From: Alkalihalobacillus sp. FSL W8-0930
Lineage (GTDB): Bacteria; Bacillota; Bacilli; Bacillales; Bacillaceae_D
Length of the DNA: 64,000 nt
Direction: 5' to 3'
Assembly: GCA_037965595.1 (NCBI GenBank)
Contig: CP150183.1
Location: forward strand, 3,038,001 to 3,102,000
Shown here: one piece after another, positions 18,441-27,751 of the stretch
How the letters are laid out: each line of letters opens with the position of its first letter
How positions within the stretch are numbered: the first letter of the stretch is position 1
Made by a program: the position numbers and the translations under genes
The notes under the pieces: generated by a model
Told to the model about the DNA's origin: nothing
Databases searched by the model: none
Seen by the model: the letters and a program-made list of their open reading frames with translations, nothing else

Positions 18441-18710
18441 TTATTGCTTCCAGTAGTCATGAAAACGTTCCGCTACTTTTTTTGCATCTACTTTGTACTC
18501 ACCAGACTCAATTTGTTTCTTTAGAGCCTCTACTCGTTCCGCACGTTTCGCTTCTTCCTGCTTACTTACTTGAAGATCCAACGCTTCAGATGAAATTTGA
18601 ATTTGATCATTCTTTTGGGATTTAGAAGGCATTGAATCATCTTGTCCATTAACTTTTGACTGACGCGTGGCGGATGTTGACTGAATGGATGAATAAGGAT
18701 TAATTTTCAT
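18441..18710 (-). CDS. flgM: Anti-sigma-D factor FlgM
   Basis: 89 residues from ATG 18710 (MKINPYSS...), with GGGAGG 7 bases upstream; the TTG at 18716 touches the ribosome site and is not used. The C-terminal sigma-binding part (about residues 35-85, QISSEALDLQVSKQ...ALKKQIESGEYKVDAKKVAERF) is conserved. FlgM holds sigma-D until the hook is finished. Sigma-D-type promoters are visible at fliD and at the glucosaminidase gene, so its targets are in the same window. Confidence 0.96.
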   Translation of the reverse strand: MKINPYSSIQSTSATRQSKVNGQDDSMPSKSQKNDQIQISSEALDLQVSKQEEAKRAERVEALKKQIESGEYKVDAKKVAERFHDYWKQ

Positions 18711-18742
18711 CGTCAATCCTCCCTTATGTTGAATTGGTATAT

Positions 18743-19150
18743 TTACAGAAACTGGTTTAATCTACTTTGCTGTGCTTGATGATCCGAGTTCTTTTCTTCT
18801 TGGTCCTTTTTACTCAATGAAGCAATTTCACCTTCTAATTCTTGTTTGCAGGATCTACATAGTCGATTCATTTGAATTAATGTCCCACACGATTCACAAG
18901 GATATCCTAAGTTAGGAAACGATGTAACAATCAAACGTCCCTCTCGTATAAATTGGCGAACTTTCTTCTCAGCTACTCCTGTATGTTCACAGACCTCCAC
19001 TAACGTTGCCATACGATTTTGCTTTTTTCTCATATATGAAGATACACTTTTATAATCCTCTTCCTGTTTTCGATAACAGGGGGTACAAATGGGTCTTAGA
19101 TTTTGAACAAATAACGATCCACATTCCGAACAATTCGCTAAGTTATTCAC
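18743..19150 (-). CDS. yvyF: Flagellar operon zinc-ribbon protein YvyF
   Basis: 135 residues with the start at GTG 19150 (MNNLANCSECG...), which has GGGAGTG at good distance; the GTG at 19159 lies inside that site. Two Cys4 zinc ribbons flank a helix-turn-helix-like middle: CSECGSLFVQNLRPICTPC at the N-terminus and CESCGTLIQMNRLCRSC at about 90-110. The middle (TLVEVCEHTGVAEKKVRQFIREGRL) resembles a MerR-like DNA-binding helix pair. The family (TIGR03826) occurs only beside flagellar genes; function unknown. Confidence 0.93.
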   Translation of the reverse strand: MNNLANCSECGSLFVQNLRPICTPCYRKQEEDYKSVSSYMRKKQNRMATLVEVCEHTGVAEKKVRQFIREGRLIVTSFPNLGYPCESCGTLIQMNRLCRSCKQELEGEIASLSKKDQEEKNSDHQAQQSRLNQFL

Positions 19151-19173
19151 GAAATACACTCCCTACTTACATG

Positions 19174-19884
19174 TTACCTTGCTACGGTTAAAGATGCGAC
19201 CGTTTCGACACCTGCTTCTTTTAATGTTTTGGCAGCCTGCCGCACCGTTGTGCCTGTAGTATAAATATCGTCTATTAGGACAACTTTTTTTAATAGGTCT
19301 TTTTCAGCGATTTCTTTTACATAAAAAGGACTATGCGAAACAAGAGCAATTCGCTCATTTCTTGTCTTCTTACTTTGCTTGTCACGTTCTGATCGCGATA
19401 GCGTAAGCGTTGGACAACGCCAATTCTGAATCATAAGATCCACCTGATTAAAGGTCCGATCCTCTAAGCTCTTTTGACTTAATGGAATAGTAGCTACAGC
19501 GTAATTAGCATACTTACTTTTATAGACTTTGTATAGTAGATTTCCGAAGTAGGAAGCGGCAACCGCATCTCCTTTAAACTTAAATTGTGCAAACCATTCT
19601 TTTAAAAAGGCATTGTATTCTAGAATGGAATAGTTTTCTTCAAGTAGACCTTTAGTCTCGGTCCCTTTTATCCATCTGATGCAATCAAAGCAAGTACAAT
19701 CCTTTTGTAATCGTACGCTCAGTCCATCTAATGAACGTGAGCATACCTGGCACCGTTCTCCATTAATCCACCTCAATTCGTTGGAACATTCATAACACAA
19801 TGGATTGGGGTGCTTCTTCATAACTAACAATGACCAACTTGGTTTGTCAAAATAAGAAGATAAACACTTTAAACATCTATTCAA
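19174..19884 (-). CDS. comFC: ComF family protein (ComFC), phosphoribosyltransferase fold
   Basis: 236 residues. TTG start at 19884 with AAGGAGG 7 bases upstream; the TTGA overlaps the comFA stop. The N-terminus has Cys pairs for zinc (CLKCLSSYF, CYECSNELRW, CQVCSRSL, CTCFDC) and the C-terminus a phosphoribosyltransferase fold with the PRPP motif VVLIDDIYTTGTTV. ComFC acts with ComFA in DNA uptake during transformation. B. subtilis has comFB between comFA and comFC; it is absent here. Confidence 0.95.
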   Translation of the reverse strand: MNRCLKCLSSYFDKPSWSLLVMKKHPNPLCYECSNELRWINGERCQVCSRSLDGLSVRLQKDCTCFDCIRWIKGTETKGLLEENYSILEYNAFLKEWFAQFKFKGDAVAASYFGNLLYKVYKSKYANYAVATIPLSQKSLEDRTFNQVDLMIQNWRCPTLTLSRSERDKQSKKTRNERIALVSHSPFYVKEIAEKDLLKKVVLIDDIYTTGTTVRQAAKTLKEAGVETVASLTVAR

Positions 19885-21218
19885 TCGCCAGCCTCCTTAG
19901 CATTCATTTGCTTAATATGACGGACTGCGCTTCGCATAGCCTGTGTTTTTCCATAATGGAAAAACACAACATCCCCTGTTGGAAAGTCCTTATGCCTCCC
20001 AACTCTCCCGGCCATCTGTACAAGTGCAGCTTCTGTAAATAAATCCGCTTCTGCACCGATCACCGCAATGTCAACCTTTGGAATCGTGATCCCTCGTTCT
20101 AAAATTGTTGTAGTAAGGACAATTGGAATTTTGGCTTGTCGGAACGCCTCTACCTGTTTGTGGCGATCAGATGATGCCGAATGTACGGCTGCATGTGAGA
20201 GGTTGTGTGTTTGTAGGATAGAGGATACTTGGTGGAGGACTCGTATAGAGGGAACAAAAACGAGTGCCGGAGCATTTCTCCGGTGATGGTCAAGAATCCA
20301 ACGAAAGATCTGAGAGGGTAACCTTTTTTTCAATACTTTCTTGTGCCATGCTCCACACCATACAAGTCGGGGAACAGGAAGATCATACCCATGATAGCGT
20401 CTAGCAATACGTGTTACTTGGAGATTTGGAGTCTCTCTTAATGCTTTAGAGGGGGTGGCACTTAGTAGAATGATCGCTGCGTCCTTTTTCTGCGCTTGTT
20501 TTACGCCGTATTGCAAGCTTTCATCATAGGTATATGGAAACGCATCCACCTCGTCTACAATGACCACATCAAACGCCTGGTAGAACCTAAGAACCTGATG
20601 AGTGGTGGCAATAATTAATGGCGCTGTAGGATTCACCTTTGTTTGTCCTCCGTATATCGCTGATTGTGCCACCTCTGGAAAGACGTGTTGAAAACGTGGG
20701 GCTAACTCTTTTACAACATCTGTGCGGGGCGTCGCAATTAGAACTCGTTTTCCTTCTAATAACGCGGTTTCCACTCCTCGAAAGAGCACTTCGGTTTTGC
20801 CTGATCCACAAACTGCCCATACTAATAATGAAGATTGATGTTGAATTGCTTGAATAACTTGATCAGATGCATGTTGTTGTCCTTTGGACAAGGTTCCTTG
20901 CCAGGTAAGTGGTTTATTTGGAATGACATAAGTAGGAGGAGAAGCGTTCCAACTATATAAAGAAGTTGTTGAGGAGATTCTTCCTAATGCGAGACAGTGT
21001 CTGCAATAGCAAATGGTTGAAGTAAATAAGGGAGATTGGTAGTAACCAAACAGCGAAGCAGTATGGTTGCCACAACGCTTGCATTGCGTGCGCGAGCCTT
21101 GTACCAAAATGCCCTGCGAACGTTTGAGGTAACCTGATTGCACGTGTGCTTCGAGAACATCTTCATGAAAGGGGATTTCTTTTTCAGTTAGCCTTCGCCC
21201 GGCTAAGTGCCGGCGCAA
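19881..21218 (-). CDS. comFA: Competence DNA translocase ATPase ComFA
   Basis: 445 residues; DEAD-box type helicase that helps pull single-stranded DNA into the cell. N-terminal zinc site CKRCGN...CYCRHC (about residues 47-75), Walker A AVCGSGKTE, DEVD box (VIVDEVDAF), motif III LSATPS and motif VI QMAGRVGRH. The start is uncertain: the only usable in-frame start after the last stop is TTG 21218, with GGGAG close by. It lies 53 bases after degV and heads the long comFA-yviE operon. No ComK box pair was seen immediately upstream. Confidence 0.95.
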   Translation of the reverse strand: MRRHLAGRRLTEKEIPFHEDVLEAHVQSGYLKRSQGILVQGSRTQCKRCGNHTASLFGYYQSPLFTSTICYCRHCLALGRISSTTSLYSWNASPPTYVIPNKPLTWQGTLSKGQQHASDQVIQAIQHQSSLLVWAVCGSGKTEVLFRGVETALLEGKRVLIATPRTDVVKELAPRFQHVFPEVAQSAIYGGQTKVNPTAPLIIATTHQVLRFYQAFDVVIVDEVDAFPYTYDESLQYGVKQAQKKDAAIILLSATPSKALRETPNLQVTRIARRYHGYDLPVPRLVWCGAWHKKVLKKRLPSQIFRWILDHHRRNAPALVFVPSIRVLHQVSSILQTHNLSHAAVHSASSDRHKQVEAFRQAKIPIVLTTTILERGITIPKVDIAVIGAEADLFTEAALVQMAGRVGRHKDFPTGDVVFFHYGKTQAMRSAVRHIKQMNAKEAGD

Positions 21219-21271
21219 AGGCTCCCAAGGTACTACGACCTCATGATTTGTAGGGCAAAGGCTTCACACTC

Positions 21272-22123
21272 CTAGTTTTCGTTTCGCCAACCAATCCCAA
21301 GACTACCTTCGCCAAGATGCGTTCCAATAACAGGTCCAAAAAAGCTAATGTTAATCGTAGCTTCAGGGTGTACTTCACGTAACGTATCGCGAATGTCTTC
21401 AGCTTTATCTGAACGATTCGCATGAATGACGGTGATTTCTGAAATTCCTTTTTGATCTGCAGATTCTTTTAACAGCTCAAAGATTCGAGAGAGCGCTTTT
21501 TTCTCCGTTCGTACTTTTTCAAATGGAACAATTTCTGCATTCTCGAAATGGAGGATCGGTTTAATCTTCAACATATTACCGAGGATCCGTTGAGCTCCAC
21601 TTAATCGGCCACCTCTATGAAGATGGTTTAGATCATCTACCATGAAATACGCTGATACTTTTTGTTTTAGTTGATCTAAGTGAACGATGATTTCATTAGC
21701 AGACTTTCCCTCATTCGCTAGCTTTGCAGCTTCTATCACAAAGTACCCTTGAGGAGAACAACTAATTTCCGTGTCAAACCCAACAACCTGAATCCCGTCT
21801 ACCATATCTGCAGCACTTAATGCCGTTTGATAGGTTCCACTTATTTTTGAAGATAAATGGATCGTAACAATATCTTCATACCCTTCTGCCTTTAGTTGTT
21901 CAAATAACTCAACAAACCGGCCAATTGCAGGCTGTGACGTTGTTGGCAGGGCATCTGTCGCCGCCATTTCTTGATAAAATTGATCTGTACCTAAATCAAC
22001 AAGCTCCTGATAGGCTTCATTTCCAATCACCACATTTAACGGAATAATATGAATGTCATATTCGTTCACATGTTCTTTTGTGATGTACGCTGTACTATCT
22101 GTAACGATCGCTGTTTTTTTCAT
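21272..22123 (-). CDS. degV: DegV family fatty-acid-binding protein
   Basis: 283 residues. The DegV fold is shown by TAIVTDSTAYITKEHV at the N-terminus, LPTTSQPAIGRFVELFEQL (about 60-80), the IHLSSKISGTYQTA loop and the C-terminal FFGPVIGTHLGEGSLGIGW, which binds the fatty acid carboxylate. Members (FakB) present fatty acids to the kinase FakA for phospholipid synthesis; this one's lipid preference is unknown. Conserved neighbour of degU-degS in Bacillus, separated here from degU by a terminator. Confidence 0.95.
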   Translation of the reverse strand: MKKTAIVTDSTAYITKEHVNEYDIHIIPLNVVIGNEAYQELVDLGTDQFYQEMAATDALPTTSQPAIGRFVELFEQLKAEGYEDIVTIHLSSKISGTYQTALSAADMVDGIQVVGFDTEISCSPQGYFVIEAAKLANEGKSANEIIVHLDQLKQKVSAYFMVDDLNHLHRGGRLSGAQRILGNMLKIKPILHFENAEIVPFEKVRTEKKALSRIFELLKESADQKGISEITVIHANRSDKAEDIRDTLREVHPEATINISFFGPVIGTHLGEGSLGIGWRNEN

Positions 22124-22204
22124 ATGGTTCCTCGCTTTTATTGTGACAATCCTAATCTTATCCTAATGTACCTTGATTTTTCACCTGTTTCAAGACTATC
22201 GACA

Positions 22205-22242
22205 AGAAAAGAGAGAATTCAATGATGCTTGAATTCTCTCTC
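22205..22242 (-). terminator. Terminator after degU
   Basis: Minus strand GAGAGAATTCAA pairs with TTGAATTCTCTC over a six-base loop, followed by TTTTCTTGTC. Confidence 0.9.
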
Positions 22243-22250
22243 TACTCCCC

Positions 22251-22958
22251 TTATCGAACAACAACGTACCCTTTTTTAATCGCTTCTACTACAGCTTGTG
22301 TACGGTCATTCACGCTCATCTTTTGTAAGATGTTACTAACGTGGTTTTTGACTGTTTTCTCACTAATATATAATGTCTCACCAATGGCACGGTTACTTTG
22401 ACCATCTGTCATTAACTGAAGCACTTCACACTCACGACGAGTTAAAATGTGTAAAGGCTTGCGGTATTCAACTTCTCTAAAACCAATGGATTCCTCATGC
22501 TCTTCGTCTTCTTTTGCAAGTCTACGATATTCTTTAATGAGGTTATGAGTAACCTTAGGGTGAATATATGCTCCTCCAGAAGCAACGACCTTCACTGCCT
22601 CAATTAACGCTTCAGCATCCATTTCTTTTAATAGATATCCGGATGCTCCTGTTTTTAAGACATGAGTGACATACGTTTCATCGTCATGAATGGAAAGGAT
22701 TAAGACTTTCACATGAGGAAAGGCTTTTACTAAGTCTCTTGTTGCCTCTACACCATTCAGCTTTGGCATATTAATATCCATTAGAATGACATCCGGGCTA
22801 TGCTGTCTGACTAAAGATACAGCTTCCTCTCCGTCTTCTCCGTCTGCTACAACTTCAAAATTGTTTTCTAGTGCAAGAATACGTTTTACACCTTCTCTAA
22901 ATAGCTGGTGATCGTCGATAATAACGATTCGTATGTTTTTTTGTTCTGCTTCATTCAT
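22251..22958 (-). CDS. degU: Response regulator DegU
   Basis: 235 residues from ATG 22958, with AGAGGTG 7 bases upstream (the GTG at 22967 is part of that site). Receiver domain 1-125 with acidic pocket IIDDH and phospho-acceptor Asp61 in [10 protein letters not shown]-terminal LuxR/NarL helix-turn-helix ([43 protein letters not shown]). DegU controls motility, exoenzymes and competence in B. subtilis, all represented nearby. Partner kinase DegS lies 66 bases upstream. Confidence 0.98.
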   Translation of the reverse strand: MNEAEQKNIRIVIIDDHQLFREGVKRILALENNFEVVADGEDGEEAVSLVRQHSPDVILMDINMPKLNGVEATRDLVKAFPHVKVLILSIHDDETYVTHVLKTGASGYLLKEMDAEALIEAVKVVASGGAYIHPKVTHNLIKEYRRLAKEDEEHEESIGFREVEYRKPLHILTRRECEVLQLMTDGQSNRAIGETLYISEKTVKNHVSNILQKMSVNDRTQAVVEAIKKGYVVVR

Positions 22959-23024
22959 TGGTATCACCTCTCTGGAAACCCTCTTTGTAATCGAATCATC
23001 TCTTATTTTTGCAATATATGTTGT

Positions 23025-24161
23025 TTAATTGATTGGAATATGAATAAAAACAGTCGTACCCATCTTTAATTTGGAATGAATCTTAAGTTCACCTTTTAGC
23101 ATATTCACACGTTCTTTCATTCCAAGTAATCCAAACGATCCTTCTTTTTGCTGATCAGGATCAAATCCAGTTCCATCATCCCGAACAACGATGATCACCA
23201 TTGTTGGTTTGATTTCAATCTTCACTTGAATTTCTTTAGGACTTGCATGCTTGTAGGCATTTTGAACAGCTTCTTGAACAAGACGGAACATTGCTACTTC
23301 AAAGTGCTGAGATAAACGATGTTCCTTCCCGAAATGACGAAAGGTAACAGGAATGTTATGTCGCTCTTCAAATGTAGTAAGGTATTTTGACAAGGTAGGC
23401 ACTAACCCTAAATCATCAAGTGCCATGGGACGTAAATCATAGATAATCCGTCTAACCTCAGCCAGTGATGCCTTCACCATTTTTCGAAGGTCACGAATCT
23501 CAAATAATGCTGCGTCCATACCATCTTCTAAGAAAACTCGTTCCACAAGTTCCGATCGCAAGAGAACATTTGCCATCGTCTGTGCTGGTCCATCATGAAT
23601 CTCACGAGAAAGTCTTCTTCTCTCTTCCTCCTGAGCTTCTATTATCTGCAAGCCGAAAGCTTGTTTTTCTCTTGCATCCTTAAGCGCTTCCCCAACCTGT
23701 TGCAGATCACTTGTTAAAAAGTTATAAACAACCGTCATCTGCACAGCTAGTTGTTCAGCATGCTCAATGGTTTCATTGAGACTAATTAATCTTCGCTCGA
23801 TATCATCTCTTTTCTCTCTTAACTGCGTTTCTTCTTGATGAAGTACGGCTAATTTCACTTGATACTCATTTGCTTGTTCATAAACAGCTTGAACTTCTTC
23901 ACTACTATATCGGTTAAATGCTCGACTAACTTCAGCTAATCGATTTCTGGCAAATTTAGAATGCATTTCAGTTTTATCATGCTTCTCTATAATGTCAGCT
24001 ACTTTTATCCGTACATCTTTTAATTGACTTTGTAATGTCTCATACTCTTGTCTAGACGTCTCACCTATGTTAAAAATCTTTTCACGGCTTGTCCCTACCG
24101 AGTCTAATGTATGAGTAATAATGTCATCTAGCATATTTTTATTTGCAATCAGTAGTCTCAC
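23025..24161 (-). CDS. degS: Sensor histidine kinase DegS
   Basis: 378 residues, soluble. An N-terminal long coiled-coil DegS sensor region (about 1-170) has no membrane span; it is followed by the HisKA_3 dimerisation helix with the phospho-His in LSREIHDGPAQTMANV and a HATPase with RDDGTGFD and GLLGMKERV. It phosphorylates DegU. Start uncertain: GTG 24161 is close behind AAAGGTGA; the next ATG (24134) has no site. The upstream 246 bases to yvyE carry the divergent promoters but none could be assigned. Confidence 0.97.
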   Translation of the reverse strand: MRLLIANKNMLDDIITHTLDSVGTSREKIFNIGETSRQEYETLQSQLKDVRIKVADIIEKHDKTEMHSKFARNRLAEVSRAFNRYSSEEVQAVYEQANEYQVKLAVLHQEETQLREKRDDIERRLISLNETIEHAEQLAVQMTVVYNFLTSDLQQVGEALKDAREKQAFGLQIIEAQEEERRRLSREIHDGPAQTMANVLLRSELVERVFLEDGMDAALFEIRDLRKMVKASLAEVRRIIYDLRPMALDDLGLVPTLSKYLTTFEERHNIPVTFRHFGKEHRLSQHFEVAMFRLVQEAVQNAYKHASPKEIQVKIEIKPTMVIIVVRDDGTGFDPDQQKEGSFGLLGMKERVNMLKGELKIHSKLKMGTTVFIHIPIN

Positions 24162-24407
24162 TCACCTTTAGCGCTTTAAAGGAAAATCTAGGACCTAGTA
24201 CCTGACCCATTTCCTTGCGCCCGTCTACATTATTAGCTATCCTTATCATACAACACTAAAGTATAAGTTGTTCTCTTAATTTTTACCAAAAATCGATTAT
24301 ATTAGTCTTTATCTAGTCGATTTAACAGTGTTATCGTAACAGACCATTATTACATGCTGATTTCGGCTATTTGTAAAACTATGAAAAAATGAAAGAGGAG
24401 AAGACTG

Positions 24408-25046
24408 ATGCACCCTACTTATCTGACCACACATGATAATAGGTCTCATGAAATCATCATCCAGAAGTCCCGTTTCATCTCACACTTTAAGCATACGCCA
24501 TCTGAAGCAGAGGCTCAGGATTTTATTTTAGAGATAAAAAAACAACATGCTAGCGCGAATCACAATTGTTCTGCGTACGTAATTGGAGAAAATAACGACC
24601 TACAAAAAGCAAACGATGATGGAGAACCTTCGGGTACAGCTGGCGTTCCTATGCTAGAAGTCTTAAAAAAACGAAATGTACGGAATACAACCGTTGTGGT
24701 GACCCGTTACTTTGGCGGGATCAAGCTAGGTGCTGGTGGATTAATTCGTGCATATAGTCGATCTGTCAGTGACGGATTAGATGCCGTTGGTATGATTCAA
24801 CGTCTACTCGTCCACGAAATATCCATTTCATTTGATTATGGTTGGTTGGGAAAGATGGAGAATGAGCTTAGAAACTCATCCTTCCAAATTAAATCCTTTG
24901 ACTATGCAGATAATGTTCAAGTAACCCTCTATGTTGAGCCATCTGATCTACCTTCTTTTAAAGAGTGGATCATTAACTTAACAAATGCCCAGGCCAAAAT
25001 AACCGAAGGAACGATGACGTATTTGGACCTGAACTATTCTACGTAA
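24408..25046 (+). CDS. yvyE: YigZ/IMPACT family protein YvyE
   Basis: 212 residues. The N-terminal UPF0029/IMPACT domain shows DDGEPSGTAGVPMLEVL and VVVTRYFGGIKLGAGGLIRAY; the C-terminal about 70 residues are the DUF1949 domain. Family members in eukaryotes inhibit Gcn2; the bacterial role is unclear, with links to translation. Strong AGAGGAG site before ATG. Divergent from degS, as in B. subtilis; its end overlaps the convergent pcp by 8 bases. Confidence 0.95.
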   Translation: MHPTYLTTHDNRSHEIIIQKSRFISHFKHTPSEAEAQDFILEIKKQHASANHNCSAYVIGENNDLQKANDDGEPSGTAGVPMLEVLKKRNVRNTTVVVTRYFGGIKLGAGGLIRAYSRSVSDGLDAVGMIQRLLVHEISISFDYGWLGKMENELRNSSFQIKSFDYADNVQVTLYVEPSDLPSFKEWIINLTNAQAKITEGTMTYLDLNYST

Positions 25047-25638
25047 GCTGCTGAATCATAATTCTCACAGCTGTTTCCATTTCTTTCATTGAAAGACTAG
25101 GACTTTTTGTTTTGAGTCGCATATCATGGGAATAAGGAATATGCACAAAACCTGCTGGAGAATGTAAGCCGCGTTCTTTTAATGAATGCAACATACTATA
25201 CATCACTTTATTACAAAGGTACGTTCCGGCAGTGTTTGAAATACTTGCTGGAATGTCTTGCTCACGCAAAGCTTGTACAAAGGTATGAATAGGCAATGTG
25301 GAAAAATAACCGGCTGGACCCGATGGTATGATCTCTTCATCTTCTAATTTAACGCCTTTGTTATCAACAGCTCCTCCTTGTACATTAATAGCAATGCGCT
25401 CAGGCGTGATACTTGAGCGACCAGCTGCTAGACCTAGCATAATGATTGCATCTGGTGAAAGCTCACTTTCTGTTTCAAGCAGAACTTTAGCCGATTCATC
25501 AAATGCGACCGGTAAAATTTTGCTCTTCACATGGTACTTTCCGATTTGCTCGCCATCTAAGGCACGGGCTATAAAATCGGTTGGGTTAGATGGATGATCT
25601 AAAAATGGTTCAAAACCTGTTAACAATAAAGTTTTCAT
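25039..25638 (-). CDS. pcp: Pyrrolidone-carboxylate peptidase
   Basis: 199 residues from ATG 25638 (MKTLLLTGFEPF...), with AAAGGATTG upstream; the open frame to 25701 has no site. Cysteine peptidase of family C15 that removes N-terminal pyroglutamate. Catalytic Glu in TPERIAINVQGG, Cys in SNTAGTYLCNKVMY and His in FVHIPYSHDMR are all present. It stands next to two oligopeptide transporter operons, which fits peptide use as nutrients, but is not obviously co-transcribed with them (terminator at 25757-25789). Confidence 0.97.
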   Translation of the reverse strand: MKTLLLTGFEPFLDHPSNPTDFIARALDGEQIGKYHVKSKILPVAFDESAKVLLETESELSPDAIIMLGLAAGRSSITPERIAINVQGGAVDNKGVKLEDEEIIPSGPAGYFSTLPIHTFVQALREQDIPASISNTAGTYLCNKVMYSMLHSLKERGLHSPAGFVHIPYSHDMRLKTKSPSLSMKEMETAVRIMIQQLT

Positions 25639-25756
25639 AAGCTGAACAATCCTTTCTATCTCTCTGTATGTATGTTTATGTAAGATTGTGAGTATCACCA
25701 TTCTACGACTCTTTTTAGCTAAAAAGCAAGATATTTTCAGAAACGAAGGATCACGT

Positions 25757-25789
25757 AAAAACCGCGAGGCAGTAGCACTCGCGGTTTTT
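25757..25789 (-). terminator. Terminator of the first oligopeptide transporter operon
   Basis: AAAAACCGCGAG pairs with CTCGCGGTTTTT over nine bases; T run on the minus side follows the stop of the last permease gene by 7 bases. A/T symmetry lets it also work on the plus strand. Confidence 0.93.
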
Positions 25790-25796
25790 AACGTCT

Positions 25797-26708
25797 TTAT
25801 GATTTACTGTCAAATGCATCTCGTAATCCATCACCAATAAAGTTAATGGCGAGAACGACTAAAAGGATACTCAATCCTGGTGGTAGCCATGTTTCAGGGT
25901 TATTTCGTAAAACCCTAATACTTTGAGCTTCTGAAAGCATATTTCCCCACGTTGGTGTGGGTTGCGGAATTCCTGCTCCTATGAAACTTAAACCAGATTC
26001 AATGATGATCATAATTGCCATCATAATCGTCGCATTAACAATAATGGGTCCGACTGCATTTGGAATAAAATGCTTGCGAATAATTCGGAAATCGGAACAA
26101 CCAATACTTCTAGCACTCATAATGAAATCCTTCTCTCTGATTGAAAGAAAGGTTCCCCTGAGAACTCGAGCAATGTTTGGCCAGTTCGTTAAGGCCATAA
26201 CTAGAATAAAAATCGTTATACTCATCCGTTCTAAAATTGAAACAACAGTTAACACCATGAGTAGAAACGGAAAGATTAGAATCAAATCTGTTAGGCGCAT
26301 AATGATTCCATCGATCCATTTACCATAATACCCTGCAATTGCCCCGAGTGTTCCACCTACAATAACCGTAGATAACATCGAGAAGAATCCGATTAATAAG
26401 GAAATCCTTGCTCCGTATACGAGCCTGGAAAAGTTATCTCGTCCCGATCCATCTGTACCTAAAATATGTTCAGCGCTCGCTCGCTGTTCAACATTTAATA
26501 AGTCTGCTCGAGTTGGATCATGGGTTGCAATGAGGTCTGCAAAAACGGCTACGCACACCATTACGATCATGATAATCACTCCGGCAATGGCAAGCTTGTT
26601 CTTCAAAAAGCGCTTTAAGGCTAGCTGAAAGGGACTTAAACTTTTCCCTTCATCAGGTAACTTTTGTTCAACAATAATATCCGGTTGTCTTGATAGTTCA
26701 GGCTCCAT
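25797..26708 (-). CDS. Oligopeptide ABC transporter permease, OppC/DppC type (system 1)
   Basis: 303 residues. N-terminal cytoplasmic tail, first span at about 38-60, then five more with the OppC_N and BPD_transp_1 domains. The EAA loop that docks with the ATPases is seen at about 200-225 (SARSIGCSDFRIIRKHFIPN). Forms the channel with the OppB-type gene directly upstream. ATG with GAGGTGA. Last gene of operon 1, ended by a strong terminator. Confidence 0.95.
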   Translation of the reverse strand: MEPELSRQPDIIVEQKLPDEGKSLSPFQLALKRFLKNKLAIAGVIIMIVMVCVAVFADLIATHDPTRADLLNVEQRASAEHILGTDGSGRDNFSRLVYGARISLLIGFFSMLSTVIVGGTLGAIAGYYGKWIDGIIMRLTDLILIFPFLLMVLTVVSILERMSITIFILVMALTNWPNIARVLRGTFLSIREKDFIMSARSIGCSDFRIIRKHFIPNAVGPIIVNATIMMAIMIIIESGLSFIGAGIPQPTPTWGNMLSEAQSIRVLRNNPETWLPPGLSILLVVLAINFIGDGLRDAFDSKS

Positions 26709-26719
26709 GAAGATTCACC

Positions 26720-27685
26720 TCAATCATAACGAATTCGTGGATCAGCCACTGCATATAACACATCAGCAAGCAGGTTCCCAATCAAAGTAGTCATAGCAAG
26801 AATTAGATTAATCCCCATAATCACCGGATAATCACGGTTTTGGATGGAGCCTACAAACAATGTACCTAACCCCGGATAGTTAAAAACGGTTTCAACTAGA
26901 ACGGCCCCACTTAATAATGTACCAAACTCTAAGCCGAGTAATGTAATGATCGGAATAAGGGCATTACGTAGCGTATGTTTATACAAAACAGAACGATTTC
27001 CTAAGCCTTTTGCTCGTGCTGTACGAATGAAGTCACTTCCACGAAGCTCTAGCATTTCTGTTCTCATATAGCGCATGTAAATCGCAGTACTCGCCAGTCC
27101 CAAAGTAAAGCCTGGTAGAATCATATGTTTTAACTTGCTCGCAATGTAATCTAACCCTTCTAGATTCGGCGCTGAGATCGAACCTTGAGAGGGAAGCCAA
27201 CCTAAGCCAAATGAAAAAATATAGATTCCAAGTAAGGCTGCAAAGAAATTGGGAATAGCTAGACCAATAAAAGCAAACGTCGTTGCAGAATAGTCTGCGA
27301 TCGAATATGGTTTCCTACTGGAATAGATTCCAATCGGAATAGAAATGATAATGGTAATAAATAATGAAAAGATAGATAGGTTAAGCGTATTTTCGAGTCT
27401 GCCTCCAATTAAATCAGAAACGGATCTTCCGGTATGGTGCATAGACATCCCTAAGTCACCTGTTACCGCACGTTTAGCCCAATTAAAATATTGAATATGT
27501 AGGGGGTCATTTAAGCCGAGCGCTTCTCTCCGCTCCTCAAGGACTTCACGAGGAATGTTCGGATCTAAATTTTCACCACTTAATGCATCACCCGGTGCCA
27601 GATACGCCATAAAAAACACAACGATACTTGCTAAGATGACCATTGGAATAAATTGAAGCACTCTTCGAATGATATACTTCGTCAA
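26720..27685 (-). CDS. Oligopeptide ABC transporter permease, OppB/DppB type (system 1)
   Basis: 321 residues; six membrane spans with the OppB N-terminal signature MTKYIIRRVLQFIPM and DPNIPREVLEERREALGLNDPL periplasmic-type loop, EAA loop at about 215-240 (TARAKGLGNRSVLYKHTLRNA), and the C-terminal ETVFNYPGLGTLFVGSIQNRDYPVIMG. TTG start at 27685, 6 bases after GAGGTGA. Pairs with the OppC-type permease 11 bases downstream. Confidence 0.95.
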   Translation of the reverse strand: MTKYIIRRVLQFIPMVILASIVVFFMAYLAPGDALSGENLDPNIPREVLEERREALGLNDPLHIQYFNWAKRAVTGDLGMSMHHTGRSVSDLIGGRLENTLNLSIFSLFITIIISIPIGIYSSRKPYSIADYSATTFAFIGLAIPNFFAALLGIYIFSFGLGWLPSQGSISAPNLEGLDYIASKLKHMILPGFTLGLASTAIYMRYMRTEMLELRGSDFIRTARAKGLGNRSVLYKHTLRNALIPIITLLGLEFGTLLSGAVLVETVFNYPGLGTLFVGSIQNRDYPVIMGINLILAMTTLIGNLLADVLYAVADPRIRYD

Positions 27686-27751
27686 TGTTGTTCACCTCTT
27701 TTATAATGAGAAGACGTATGGATGAATGCCATACGCCTCTCTGTTGGTGTA

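Noticed and set aside
24180-24240. Short inverted repeat CTAGGACCTAG upstream of degS
   Set aside because: Short, not aligned with a recognisable promoter; could be a worn extragenic repeat but support is too thin.
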